NCBI RefSeq assembly: GCF_027497195.1
Contig: NZ_CP114905.1
Coordinates: 3,520,001 to 3,584,000 of the forward strand
DNA from: Streptomyces sp. WMMC500
Lineage (GTDB): Bacteria > Actinomycetota > Actinomycetes > Streptomycetales > Streptomycetaceae
Length of the DNA stretch: 64,000 nt
Direction of reading: 5' to 3'
Shown: one piece after another, positions 1-11,853 of the stretch
Layout of the letters: every line of letters starts with the position of its first letter
Numbering within the stretch: the stretch's first letter is position 1
Translations under genes and position numbers: made by a program
The notes under the pieces: model-generated
Databases searched by the model: none
Seen by the model: the letters and a program-made list of their open reading frames with translations, nothing else
What the model was told of the DNA's origin: nothing

Positions 1-752
1 TCGTCCATGTAGTCCCGCCGCGCCGCGGCGACATCGGCCACCGCCGTCGCCATCGGCACCTGGATGCCCAGCACGTTGCGCGTCGTGTGCGCCGCGCCGC
101 CGCCGAAGCCGACGAGCACGCCCGCCGCGCCCGTACGCATCAGGTGCAGCGCCGCCGTGTACGTCGCGCAGCCGCCGACGATCACCGGCACGTCCAGCTC
201 GTAGATGAACTGCTTGAGGTTCAGCGGCTCGGCGGCCGACGAGACGTGCTCGGCGGAGACCGTCGTCCCGCGGATGACGAAGATGTCCACCCCGGCGTCC
301 ACGACCGCCTTGGAGAACTGCGCCGTCCGCTGCGGCGACAGCGCCGCCGCCGTGACCACGCCGGACTCGCGGACCTCCGCCAGCCGCCGGCCGATCAGCT
401 CCTCCTTGATCGGCTCGTCGTAGATCTGCTGCATGCGCCGCGTCGCGTCGTGCTCGTCCAGGTCCGCGATCTCGGCGAGCAGCGGCTCCGGGTCCTCGTA
501 ACGGGTCCACAGCCCTTCGAGGTTGAGCACGCCGAGGCCGCCGAAGCGCCCGATCCTTATGGCCGCCTCCGGCGACACGACGGAGTCCATCGGGGCGGCG
601 AGGAAGGGCAGCTCGAAGCGGTAGGCGTCGATCTGCCAGGCGATCGAGACCTCCTTCGGATCCCGGGTGCGCCGGCTCGGCACGATGGCGATGTCGTCGA
701 ACGCGTACGCCTTGCGCCCGCGCTTGCCCCGGCCGATCTCGATCTCAGTCAC
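1..752 (-). CDS. guaB3: GuaB3-family IMP dehydrogenase-related protein (3' end outside window)
   Basis: The first 250 codons are present; the rest lies beyond the window edge. The GTG start follows an AAGGG Shine-Dalgarno sequence. The product has the IMP dehydrogenase TIM-barrel pattern without the CBS pair, as in GuaB3-type proteins, which usually run to about 370 residues. Where GuaB has the catalytic loop GPGSICTTR, this protein reads GGGAAHTTR, so the nucleophilic cysteine position is histidine. It lies 54 bases downstream of guaB on the same strand and is probably co-transcribed. The family link is clear; the reaction it catalyses cannot be read from the sequence. Confidence 0.9.
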   Translation of the reverse strand, partial: MTEIEIGRGKRGRKAYAFDDIAIVPSRRTRDPKEVSIAWQIDAYRFELPFLAAPMDSVVSPEAAIRIGRFGGLGVLNLEGLWTRYEDPEPLLAEIADLDEHDATRRMQQIYDEPIKEELIGRRLAEVRESGVVTAAALSPQRTAQFSKAVVDAGVDIFVIRGTTVSAEHVSSAAEPLNLKQFIYELDVPVIVGGCATYTAALHLMRTGAAGVLVGFGGGAAHTTRNVLGIQVPMATAVADVAAARRDYMD

Positions 753-806
753 GGATTGCTGCCCTTTCCAGACGGTTGCCGCCCCAGTATCCCCCGGCCG
801 GTCCGG

Positions 807-3126
<2,320 letters not shown>

Positions 3127-3427
3127 CCGTCCATGGTGCCTCGCCCCCGGACGTTCCGCGGTGTCGCGGCCGTCGTTGTAGACCGAAGCGTTATGCGCAA
3201 CTGCGCGGACGCTCACCACGCGCGCCCTCCCTTCGCTGCCCCCGTGCGGGATTCCGCTGTGCCCGATGCGCGTCGTTCCGGAGAACCCATGCCTCAAGCA
3301 TGCGCCTTCGGGCGCGAAACCGGGCCGCCCCGTGGCCCGCGGCCCCCGTCCGCGGGCCCGCCGCCGCGTGCGGGGCGGGTGTGCCGGCCCGGGGCGCGGG
3401 GCCCCGGTGCGGCGGACGCACGGCAGG

Positions 3428-4039
3428 TCAGCGTACGAGACCCCAGCGGAAACCGAGCGCCACGGCGTGCGCCCGGTCGGAGGCGCCGAGCTTTTTGAAA
3501 AGCCGGCGCGCGTGGGTCTTCACGGTGTCCTCCGAGAGGAACAGCTCGCGGCCGATCTCGGCGTTGGACCGCCCGTGGCTCATGCCTTCGAGCACCTGGA
3601 TCTCGCGCGCCGTGAGCGTCGGCGCGGCCCCCATCTCGGTGGAGCGCAGCCGCCGGGGGGCGAGCCGCCACGTCGGGTCGGCGAGGGCCTGCGTGACGGT
3701 GGCCCGCAGCTCGGCCCGGGAGGCGTCCTTGTGCAGATAGCCGCGGGCGCCGGCGGCGACGGCGAGGGCCACGCCGTCCAGGTCCTCGGCCACGGTCAGC
3801 ATGATGATCCGTGCCCCCGGGTCGGCGGAGAGCAGCCGGCGCACGGTCTCGACGCCGCCGAGACCGGGCATCCGTACGTCCATCAGAATCAGGTCCGAAC
3901 GATCGGCACCCCAGCGGCGGAGCACTTCCTCGCCGTTAGCCGCCGTCGTCACGCGCTCGACGCCGGGCACGGTCGCAACCGCGCGGCGCAGCGCCTCTCG
4001 GGCGAGTGGGGAGTCGTCGCAGACGAGGACGGAAGTCAT
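3428..4039 (-). CDS. bldM: Atypical NarL/LuxR-family orphan response regulator BldM
   Basis: 203 residues. The receiver domain covers about residues 1-120 (start [10 protein letters not shown], phosphorylation-site region [10 protein letters not shown]). The LuxR-type helix-turn-helix covers about 138-200 ([20 protein letters not shown]). BldM controls the switch from vegetative to aerial growth and works without a partner kinase. GGAGGG precedes the ATG. A sigma-BldN promoter sequence lies about 130 bases upstream. It is divergent from whiD with a shared 422-base region. From memory the sequence is nearly identical to the S. coelicolor protein, so identification is firm. Confidence 0.97.
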   Translation of the reverse strand: MTSVLVCDDSPLAREALRRAVATVPGVERVTTAANGEEVLRRWGADRSDLILMDVRMPGLGGVETVRRLLSADPGARIIMLTVAEDLDGVALAVAAGARGYLHKDASRAELRATVTQALADPTWRLAPRRLRSTEMGAAPTLTAREIQVLEGMSHGRSNAEIGRELFLSEDTVKTHARRLFKKLGASDRAHAVALGFRWGLVR

Positions 4040-4461
4040 GGCCGCCCTCCGGAGCTGATGCGCGTCACCTTGAGCCTCCAGGGCTGGTACGTATCGTCAC
4101 CTTCGGCGGTCGACCGCCCGTCGGACGCGCCCGGGACGGCGCGCTCGCGGTCAACCGCTTCCGCACTCTCAACGACGGTCACCCGAAAGAGTTACGGGGG
4201 CTCCCGGCACCTGTTGCAACGGCTGTCGCCACGGGACCGGGGCCACACACGTCGCCACCCTACGTGAGGAACCGGTTACCGAGAAGGAGGTGCCGCGCCG
4301 TGCCGCGCCGCGCCGCACTGTCACCCGAATGCACCTATTCACCCCTCTCTGATCAGCTATTTTCTCTTTTTCCCTATGAGTACTATTTACATCCGGTAAG
4401 CCCGGAGAGGTAGTGTCGCGACCGTTAAGGGTCTTCCGTGGCGCTTCCAAGGTGATACAAA
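4040..4461. promoter_or_regulatory. Divergent bldM/whiD control region
   Basis: This 422-base gap between the divergent developmental genes bldM and whiD contains no gene. The bldM side holds a sigma-BldN promoter at 4169-4196. The whiD side holds an unusually AT-rich patch at about 4340-4395, likely to include whiD promoters, and an AAGGTG ribosome site 8 bases before the whiD ATG. I could not assign the whiD -35/-10 boxes. Confidence 0.8.
4169..4196 (-). promoter_or_regulatory. Sigma-BldN-dependent promoter of bldM
   Basis: On the minus strand the sequence is CGTAAC (4191-4196), 16 bases, CGTTGA (4169-4174). This is the published bldM p1 consensus for the ECF factor BldN, base for base. 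The predicted transcript start lies about 120-130 bases before the bldM ATG, giving a leader of that length. Confidence 0.88.
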
Positions 4462-4821
4462 ATGGCTGATTTCTCCCGCCTGCCGGGCCCGAACGCCGAC
4501 CTGTGGGACTGGCAGCTCGTCGCAGCGTGCCGCGGTGTCGACAGCTCGTTGTTCTTTCACCCGGAAGGGGAGCGGGGCGCCGCCCGGAGCGCACGGGAAG
4601 CATCCGCCAAAGAGGTGTGCATGCGCTGCCCCGTACGCGCGGAGTGCGCGGCGCACGCGCTGGCGGTTCGTGAGCCGTACGGCGTGTGGGGCGGTCTGAC
4701 GGAGGACGAGCGCGAGGAGTTGCTGGGGCGGGCGCGGCACCGGGCGCCGGCCTCGGGGACGGCGTCTCCGGCTCAGGCGCCCCCACCCACGACGGCGCCG
4801 ACGCCGACACAGCACACGTGA
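4462..4821 (+). CDS. whiD: WhiB-like iron-sulfur regulator WhiD
   Basis: 119 residues. Four cysteines, C23, C53, C56 and C62 (motif CMRCPVRAEC), are placed to bind a [4Fe-4S] cluster, followed by the GVWGG turn and a basic C-terminal stretch, as in all Wbl proteins. WhiD is needed for spore maturation and septation; family members act by binding the principal sigma factor. The start follows AAGGTG and gives the family N-terminus MADFSRLPGP. The tail from about residue 95 (Pro/Thr/Ala rich) is variable. Confidence 0.95.
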   Translation: MADFSRLPGPNADLWDWQLVAACRGVDSSLFFHPEGERGAARSAREASAKEVCMRCPVRAECAAHALAVREPYGVWGGLTEDEREELLGRARHRAPASGTASPAQAPPPTTAPTPTQHT

Positions 4822-4894
4822 GGCCGCGCACCCGAGACCGCACCCTTCAGGCGCGCACCTGCGGCCCGCGCACCGGTGTCCGGGCGCCGGCGGC

Positions 4895-5860
4895 CTACGC
4901 GACCGGCTGGTCCGCCGCGGCCTCTGCGGCCGTCGCCAGGCGGTCGAGCATCGCCGCCACCGCCGGCACCCGGGCCAGGTCCGGCAGCGTCAGCGCGACC
5001 ACCTCCCGCCGCGCTCCGGGGGTCAGCGGCACGGTGACCACCCCCCGCGGCGGCACCGCGCGTACCGCGAGCCCGGGCAGCACCGCGACCCCCAGCCCGG
5101 CGCGCACCAGTCCGACGACGGCGGGGTAGTCGTCGGTCGCGAAGTCGATACGGGGCGCGAAGCCGGCCCGTTCGCACAGCTCCACCAGGTGCCGGCGGCA
5201 CCGCGGACAGCCCGCGATCACCGGCTCCGCGGCCAGCTCCGCCAGCTCGACCCGGCCCGCCGCGGCGGCGGGGTGGTCCTCCGGCACCAGGCACAGCAGC
5301 CGGTCGGCGAGCAGCGGCCGGATCACGAGCCCGTCCCAGCCGTCGACGGGACCACCGGCTCCCGCGGCCCCGTACTCCCCGGCCTCCGCACCGCCCGTAC
5401 CCGCCGGCGGATAGTGGAACGCCAGCGCGATCTCGCACTCCCCCTCGCGCAGCATCTCCACCGACCGCGGCGGCTCCGCGTCCACCAGCGAGATCCGCGT
5501 CCCCGGGTGAGCCGCCCGCATCGCCGCCAGCGCACCCGGCACGATCGTGGAACTCCCGCTCGGGAACGACACCAGCCGCACCCGCCCGGCCCGCAGCCCG
5601 GCGAGCGCCGCGACCTCGTCCTCCGCCGCGGCCAGCCCGGCGAGGATGCCGCCCGCGTGCCGGACGAGCGCCTCCCCGGCCTCCGTCAGCCGCAGCTCGC
5701 GGCCGGCGCGCACGAGCAGCGGCGTGGCGGCCGTCTGCTCCAGCGCCTTCATCTGCTGGCTGACGGCGGGCTGGGTCAGGCCGAGTTCGCGGGCGGCGGC
5801 GGAGTACGAGCCGGTCGCGGCGACTGCCCGGAGGACGCGCAGGTGGCGGGCGTCGAACAT
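4895..5860 (-). CDS. LysR-family transcriptional regulator
   Basis: 321 residues. The winged helix-turn-helix covers about residues 1-60 (SYSAAARELGLTQPAVSQQM); a LysR substrate-binding domain covers about 90-300. It is divergent from the MOSC gene with an 88-base gap, so it may control that gene, its own, or the oxidase further on. The ATG has no Shine-Dalgarno sequence; TAGGGT (minus strand, 5867-5872) sits 6 bases upstream, which suggests a leaderless mRNA. Effector unknown. Confidence 0.92.
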   Translation of the reverse strand: MFDARHLRVLRAVAATGSYSAAARELGLTQPAVSQQMKALEQTAATPLLVRAGRELRLTEAGEALVRHAGGILAGLAAAEDEVAALAGLRAGRVRLVSFPSGSSTIVPGALAAMRAAHPGTRISLVDAEPPRSVEMLREGECEIALAFHYPPAGTGGAEAGEYGAAGAGGPVDGWDGLVIRPLLADRLLCLVPEDHPAAAAGRVELAELAAEPVIAGCPRCRRHLVELCERAGFAPRIDFATDDYPAVVGLVRAGLGVAVLPGLAVRAVPPRGVVTVPLTPGARREVVALTLPDLARVPAVAAMLDRLATAAEAAADQPVA

Positions 5861-5912
5861 GGCTCCACCCTAGGCGAGTCCCGCGCGCCGCCGGCCAAGG
5901 TCGAAAAGTCCG

Positions 5913-5942
5913 TTGGGCGTTGTCGGAGGGGCCGGTTACCGT
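5913..5942 (+). promoter_or_regulatory. Promoter of the MOSC gene (leaderless type)
   Basis: TTGGGC (5913-5918), an 18-base spacer and TACCGT (5937-5942) resemble a housekeeping promoter. The -10 box ends 6 bases before the ATG at 5949, so transcription should begin at or near the start codon. Confidence 0.6.
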
Positions 5943-5948
5943 CGAGGG

Positions 5949-6617
5949 ATGCAGGTGCTCTCCGTCAACCTCGCCCGGCCGCAGACCGCCCCCGACATCA
6001 CCGACGCCCCCGGCTTCGTCACCGGCATCGACAAGCGCCCGGCGGACGGTCCCGTGCGCGTCGAGGAGCCCGGCCCCAAGGGCGTCGGCGGCAGCGCCCT
6101 CGCCGGCGACGTCATCGGCGACCTGCGCCACCACGGCGGGACGCACCAGGCGGTGTACGCGTTCGCGCGCGAAGACCTCGACTTCTGGGGCGCCGAGCTC
6201 GGCCGCCCGCTGCCGAACGGCGTCTTCGGCGAGAACCTGACCACCTCCGGCGTCGACGTCTGCGGCGCGCGCATCGGCGAGCGCTGGCGGATCGGCCCCG
6301 ACCTGGTGCTGGAGGTCGCCAGCTCCCGCATCCCCTGCCGCACGTTCGCCGGGTGGCTCGGCGAGCGAGGCTGGGTCAAGCGGTTCACGCAGGCGGCGCG
6401 GCCGGGAGCGTACCTGCGGGTGGTCGAGCCCGGGGAGATACGGGCCGGGGACGAGATCCGCGTCGTCCACCGCCCGGACCACGAGGTGACGGCGGCCTTC
6501 TGGTTCCGCGCGAACACCCTGGAGCGGGAGCTGCTGCCCCGGCTCCTCGCCGCGGGCGACGCGCTGCACCCGGAGTCCGTGGAGAAGGCGCGGAAGGCGG
6601 CGGCCCGCGCGTCGTGA
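5949..6617 (+). CDS. MOSC domain protein, YiiM-like
   Basis: 222 residues from the ATG at 5949; longer starts are possible but have no ribosome site, and the -10 box ends just before this ATG. MOSC domains handle molybdenum cofactor sulfur; YiiM-type proteins detoxify N-hydroxylated compounds. Visible features are HHGGTHQAVYAF near residue 60, NGVFGENLTTSG near 90 and the conserved cysteine in RIPCRTF near 123. It is divergent from a LysR gene, which may regulate it. Substrate not predictable. Confidence 0.9.
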   Translation: MQVLSVNLARPQTAPDITDAPGFVTGIDKRPADGPVRVEEPGPKGVGGSALAGDVIGDLRHHGGTHQAVYAFAREDLDFWGAELGRPLPNGVFGENLTTSGVDVCGARIGERWRIGPDLVLEVASSRIPCRTFAGWLGERGWVKRFTQAARPGAYLRVVEPGEIRAGDEIRVVHRPDHEVTAAFWFRANTLERELLPRLLAAGDALHPESVEKARKAAARAS

Positions 6618-6703
6618 CGCCGCGGCTCTCCGGGCCGACCCGGAGGGCGGGCTCGGGGGCGCCTCCGGGACGTACCCGTGCGATTCCCGATACCCGCAGG
6701 ACC

Positions 6704-6729
6704 CATGTGTCAGAAAACTCTGACACATG
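6704..6729. promoter_or_regulatory. Perfect 11-bp inverted repeat covering the oxidase start codon
   Basis: CATGTGTCAGA (6704-6714), loop AAAC, TCTGACACATG (6719-6729). The right arm ends in the ATG of the multicopper oxidase. It could be a repressor operator or an mRNA hairpin that hides the start codon. No matching regulator is adjacent. Confidence 0.6.
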
Positions 6730-8295
6730 ACGAAGACAAGTGGACGGAGACGGCGGCTCAAGCGGGTGCTCCTCGTGCTGACCGCGCTGACGGGCACGGT
6801 CGTGAGCGTGGTGGTCGGCGCCGGGGCGTGGTTCTACGCCACCGCGGACGTCTCCACGGTCGGCAGGGTCGACTTCGACAACGAGCTGCGGATACCCCCG
6901 CTGGAGGAGGGCGAGGTGGCAGCGGACGGCACCCGGGTCTTCCGGCTCGGGATGCGGGCCGGCGAGACGGGGTTCAAGCCCGGGGAGTCCACGCCGACCT
7001 GGGGGTTCACCAGCCCCGGGACGGCCGCCGACGCGAAGTGGCCCGGCACGTACCTCGGGCCGACGCTGCGCGCCGAGCGCGGCGAGAAGGTCCGCGTCGA
7101 GGTCGCCAACGGACTCGACGAGCCCTCCACCGTCCACTGGCACGGCATGCACCTGCCCGCCGCCATGGACGGCGGCCCGCACCAGATGGTCGACTCCGGC
7201 GGCGAGTGGCGGCCCCACTGGACCGTCGACCAGCCCGGGGCCACCCTCTGGTACCACCCGCACCCGCACGGCGAGACCGAGCGGCACGTGCAGCGCGGGC
7301 TGGCCGGGATGTTCCTCGTGGACGACGCGAAGGCGCGCAGGCTCGGCCTCCCCGACGAGTACGGCGTGAACGACGTGCCCGTCGTCGTCCAGGACGTGCG
7401 TTTCGACGGCAACCGCTTCGACCACGGCCACGGGATGATGCGGAACACCGGGTTCCTGGGCGACGAGACGATGGTCAACGGCACCCTCGCCCCGTATCAG
7501 CGGGTACGCGACGAACTCGTCCGGCTGCGGCTGCTCAACGCCTCGACCGCGCGCGTCTACGACTTCGGCTTCGCCGACGACCGCGCCTTCGACCTCGTCG
7601 GCACCGACGGCGGCCTGCTCGGCGCCCCGCACCGTACGGACCGCGTGCTGCTCTCCCCCGGCGAGCGCGCCGAGATCCTGGTACGGATGCGGCCCGGCGA
7701 GCGGACCGTACTGCGCAGCACCCCGCCGGGCGGCGGCGACTTCTGGCAGTCCCGCTTCGCCGGCGGCGACGACTCCTTCGACGTGCTGGAGCTGCGCGCC
7801 GCCGGCACCCTGCGCCCGGCGCCCGCCGTGCCGGCGCGGCTCGCCGACGTCGAACTGCCCGACCCGTCCGACGCCTCCCGCGAACGCCACTTCGACCTGC
7901 GCTCCAGCGGCATCAACGGATCGGCGATGGCCATGGACCGCATCGACGCCACCGTCGAGCGCGGCGCGACCGAGATCTGGACGGTGCGCAACCGCGACGG
8001 CGTCACGCACAACTTCCACGTCCACGACGTGCAGTTCCGCGTCCTGGAGGTGGACGGCGAACCGCCGCCGCCGGAGCTGCGCGGGCGGAAGGACACCGTG
8101 TACGTACCGAACGGCCGGGAGGTCAGGCTCGTCCTGCGCTTCGACGGTCCGCCCGACCCCGACGTGCCGTACATGTACCACTGCCATCTGCTGGCCCACG
8201 AGGACGGCGGGATGATGGGCCAGTTCGTCGTCGTGAACCCCGGCGAGAAGGCCGGGCGGCCCGCGGGCGGAGGCGACGCACATGCGGGACACTGA
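6727..8295 (+). CDS. Multicopper oxidase (CueO/FtsP-like, three cupredoxin domains)
   Basis: 522 residues. An N-terminal arginine-rich stretch and membrane segment at about 14-38 anchor or export it. All four copper ligand motifs are present: VHWHGMHLP (near 138), WYHPHPHGE (near 177), THNFHVHD (near 423) and HCHLLAHEDGGMM (near 483), the last with the type-1 cysteine. It should oxidise a substrate such as cuprous ion or a phenol while reducing oxygen to water outside the membrane. The tail is His-rich (DAHAGH). The ATG lies inside a perfect palindrome and has no clear Shine-Dalgarno sequence. Substrate unknown. Confidence 0.95.
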   Translation: MTKTSGRRRRLKRVLLVLTALTGTVVSVVVGAGAWFYATADVSTVGRVDFDNELRIPPLEEGEVAADGTRVFRLGMRAGETGFKPGESTPTWGFTSPGTAADAKWPGTYLGPTLRAERGEKVRVEVANGLDEPSTVHWHGMHLPAAMDGGPHQMVDSGGEWRPHWTVDQPGATLWYHPHPHGETERHVQRGLAGMFLVDDAKARRLGLPDEYGVNDVPVVVQDVRFDGNRFDHGHGMMRNTGFLGDETMVNGTLAPYQRVRDELVRLRLLNASTARVYDFGFADDRAFDLVGTDGGLLGAPHRTDRVLLSPGERAEILVRMRPGERTVLRSTPPGGGDFWQSRFAGGDDSFDVLELRAAGTLRPAPAVPARLADVELPDPSDASRERHFDLRSSGINGSAMAMDRIDATVERGATEIWTVRNRDGVTHNFHVHDVQFRVLEVDGEPPPPELRGRKDTVYVPNGREVRLVLRFDGPPDPDVPYMYHCHLLAHEDGGMMGQFVVVNPGEKAGRPAGGGDAHAGH

Positions 8296-8332
8296 GCGCG
8301 CCCGACGACCCCGGCCCGCTAGCGTGCGTGGC

Positions 8333-9106
8333 ATGACGACTGCGCTGATTACGGGATCGACGGCCGGCCTCGGCGCCGCGTTCGCGCGCCATCTGGCCGC
8401 CTCCGGGCACGACCTGGTGCTCGTCGCCAGAACGGTGGAGCGGCTGCACGAACAGGCCGCGGAGCTGCACGAGCGGCACGGCGTCGAAGCGTCGGTACTC
8501 CCGGCGGACCTGGCGACCGACGAGGGCATCGCGGCGGTGGAAGAGCGCCTCGGCGACGCGGAGCGGCCGGTGGACCTGCTGGTCAACAACGCGGGCTTCG
8601 GGCAGAAGGGACGCTTCCTCCAGGTGACGCTCGACGACGAGCTGACGATGCTGAAGGTGCACTGCGAGGCGGTGCTGCGGCTGACGAGGGCCGCGGCGGA
8701 GGCGATGCGGGAGCGGTCGCGGGGTGCGGTGGTCAACGTCGCGTCGGTGGCGGCGTTCGTGCCGCGCGGGACGTACGGGGCGAGCAAGTCGTGGGTGGTG
8801 CAGTTCACGGAGGGGGTGGCGCGGGACCTGGCGGGCAAGGGGGTGCGGCTGATGGTGCTGTGCCCGGGGTTCGTCAGGACGGAGTTCCACGAGCGGGCGG
8901 GGATGGGGACGGACAACATCCCGGGGTGGATGTGGCTGGACGCGGACAGGGTGGTGGCGGAGGGCCTGCGGGACCTGAGGAGGGGGCGTACGGTGTCGAT
9001 CCCTGACCCGCGGTACAAGGCGCTGATGGGGGCGACGAAGCTGGTGCCGCGCAGGGTGGTGAGCCGGTTCTCGACGAGCGCGGGCCGCAAGTACGGCCCC
9101 CGCTAG
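8333..9106 (+). CDS. Short-chain dehydrogenase/reductase
   Basis: 257 residues. The Rossmann motif TGSTAGLGAAFA lies near residue 8, the NNAGFG motif near 85, and the catalytic tyrosine and lysine in YGASK near 149. It is a cytosolic NAD(P)-dependent oxidoreductase of unknown substrate. TAGCGT at 8320-8325 ends 7 bases before the ATG, suggesting a leaderless start. A longer in-frame ATG at 8282 would overlap the oxidase by 14 bases but adds an unlikely Arg-rich leader. Confidence 0.92.
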   Translation: MTTALITGSTAGLGAAFARHLAASGHDLVLVARTVERLHEQAAELHERHGVEASVLPADLATDEGIAAVEERLGDAERPVDLLVNNAGFGQKGRFLQVTLDDELTMLKVHCEAVLRLTRAAAEAMRERSRGAVVNVASVAAFVPRGTYGASKSWVVQFTEGVARDLAGKGVRLMVLCPGFVRTEFHERAGMGTDNIPGWMWLDADRVVAEGLRDLRRGRTVSIPDPRYKALMGATKLVPRRVVSRFSTSAGRKYGPR

Positions 9107-9533
9107 CGGGGGCTGTTCCCCGGCCCCGCCCCTCCCCGAACCCCGGGGGCTCCGCCCCCGGGACCCCCGAGCCGAGCGGCCCAGCCGCTACCGGGCCTCC
9201 GGCCGGGGTGCCGCCCTGCGCCGGCCACGGGGAGCAGGCTTCCCGGCCCGCCCCTGTCCCGGCCCTGAACTCGGGGCTCCGCCCCGAGACCCCCGCACCC
9301 GTGCGGCTCCGCAGCGACGGGCCCGCTACCGCTCGCGGGAGGACCGCAACGCTCCGACCCTCACGGCTCCGCCGCGACGGCGGGCCGGGATCCGGCCCCG
9401 CGGGACCCGGCCGGCCCTGGCCGCCGCCCGCCGCCCCATCCCACCCACACGCGCCGCAGGGCCCCGCCCCCGTGCGGAGGCGAGGCCCTGCGGCGTCAGA
9501 TCCGGGTGCGGAGCCCGGGGTCCCGACCGGAGG
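9107..9533. other. Convergent intergenic region with related GC hairpins
   Basis: This 427-base gap between two convergent genes holds no coding sequence. It contains two versions of the same short palindrome: CCCGGGGGC-TCC-GCCCCCGGG at 9142-9162 and CTCGGGGC-TCC-GCCCCGAG at 9270-9288. The groEL1 terminator hairpin follows at 9452-9495. Such GGGGCTCCGCCCC elements recur between Streptomyces genes and probably act as two-way terminators. Confidence 0.6.
9452..9495 (-). terminator. Terminator hairpin of groES-groEL1
   Basis: A perfect 12-bp stem, CGCCGCAGGGCC (9452-9463) with GGCCCTGCGGCG (9484-9495), and a 20-base loop lie about 40 bases past the groEL1 stop codon. No U-tract. Confidence 0.75.
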
Positions 9534-11174
<1,641 letters not shown>

Positions 11175-11284
11175 TCAAAGGGGCGCCGTCGGGAGCGCCG
11201 ACGCCCCGGCCCGTTTCGATATGTCCTGCTGGACGAACGGATCCGGGGCGCGGCCTGGTGTGGGAAGAAGCGGGAAGCGCCCCG

Positions 11285-11593
11285 TTACTTCTCGATGATC
11301 GCGAGCACGTCGCGGGCAGAGAGGACGAGGTAGTCCTCGTTGTTGTACTTCACCTCGGTGCCGCCGTACTTGCTGTAGAGGACGACGTCGCCGACGGAGA
11401 CGTCGAGCGGCAGGCGGTTGCCGTCCTCGAAGCGGCCCGGGCCGACGGCGAGGACGACGCCCTCCTGCGGCTTCTCCTTGGCGGTGTCCGGGATGACCAG
11501 GCCCGAGGCCGTGGTCTCCTCGGCGTCGAGCGTCTGGACCACGATGCGGTCCTCAAGCGGCTTGATGGCAACCTTGGTGCTGGCGGTCGTCAC
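11285..11593 (-). CDS. groES: Co-chaperonin GroES, 10 kDa
   Basis: 102 residues from the GTG at 11593, chosen because GGGGGAGG precedes it and the N-terminus [18 protein letters not shown] matches the family; the open frame extends further up. It caps the GroEL ring; the mobile loop is around residues 18-35. It is the first gene of the heat-shock operon, with groEL1 125 bases downstream. Confidence 0.97.
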   Translation of the reverse strand: MTTASTKVAIKPLEDRIVVQTLDAEETTASGLVIPDTAKEKPQEGVVLAVGPGRFEDGNRLPLDVSVGDVVLYSKYGGTEVKYNNEDYLVLSARDVLAIIEK

Positions 11594-11694
11594 GATCCGA
11601 CCTCCCCCTTCGGAGATCTCGCGGGGTTGGATGTCTGGGGTGGCGACCCTGGAGGATCCGTCGTCGCGGGTGCCGGATCCACCTCGTCGCTGTG

Positions 11695-11721
11695 TTGGCA
11701 CTCTCCCCGGGGGAGTGCCAG
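11695..11721. promoter_or_regulatory. CIRCE operator 1 (groES proximal)
   Basis: TTGGCACTC-N9-GAGTGCCAG is the HrcA binding site, with the nine-base spacer TCCCCGGGG. It lies downstream of the promoter and would block elongation or open-complex formation. Confidence 0.9.
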
Positions 11722-11726
11722 AGCCG

Positions 11727-11756
11727 AGGTTATGACGCCCTTTAGCACTCGGTCAA
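11727..11756 (-). promoter_or_regulatory. Housekeeping promoter of groES-groEL1
   Basis: On the minus strand: TTGACC (11751-11756), an 18-base spacer and TAACCT (11727-11732). The -35 box is inside CIRCE operator 2 and the -10 box lies between the two operators, so HrcA binding should exclude polymerase. Confidence 0.8.
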
Positions 11757-11768
11757 GCCGAGTGCCAG
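11742..11768. promoter_or_regulatory. CIRCE operator 2 (groES distal)
   Basis: TTAGCACTC-N9-GAGTGCCAG is near-consensus CIRCE. It is 47 bases centre to centre from operator 1 and overlaps the promoter -35 box. Confidence 0.92.
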
Positions 11769-11853
11769 ATTGCCCACCCGAGTCGCCGAGCGCCCGCACA
11801 GCCGTACGGACCGCGCCCGCCCGCGGCACGCGGGACGAACCGGGGCGGGGACG

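Noticed and set aside
6385..9090. 901-codon minus-strand open frame
   Set aside because: It is antisense to the multicopper oxidase, the SDR and part of the MOSC gene, all of which have clear motifs on the other strand.
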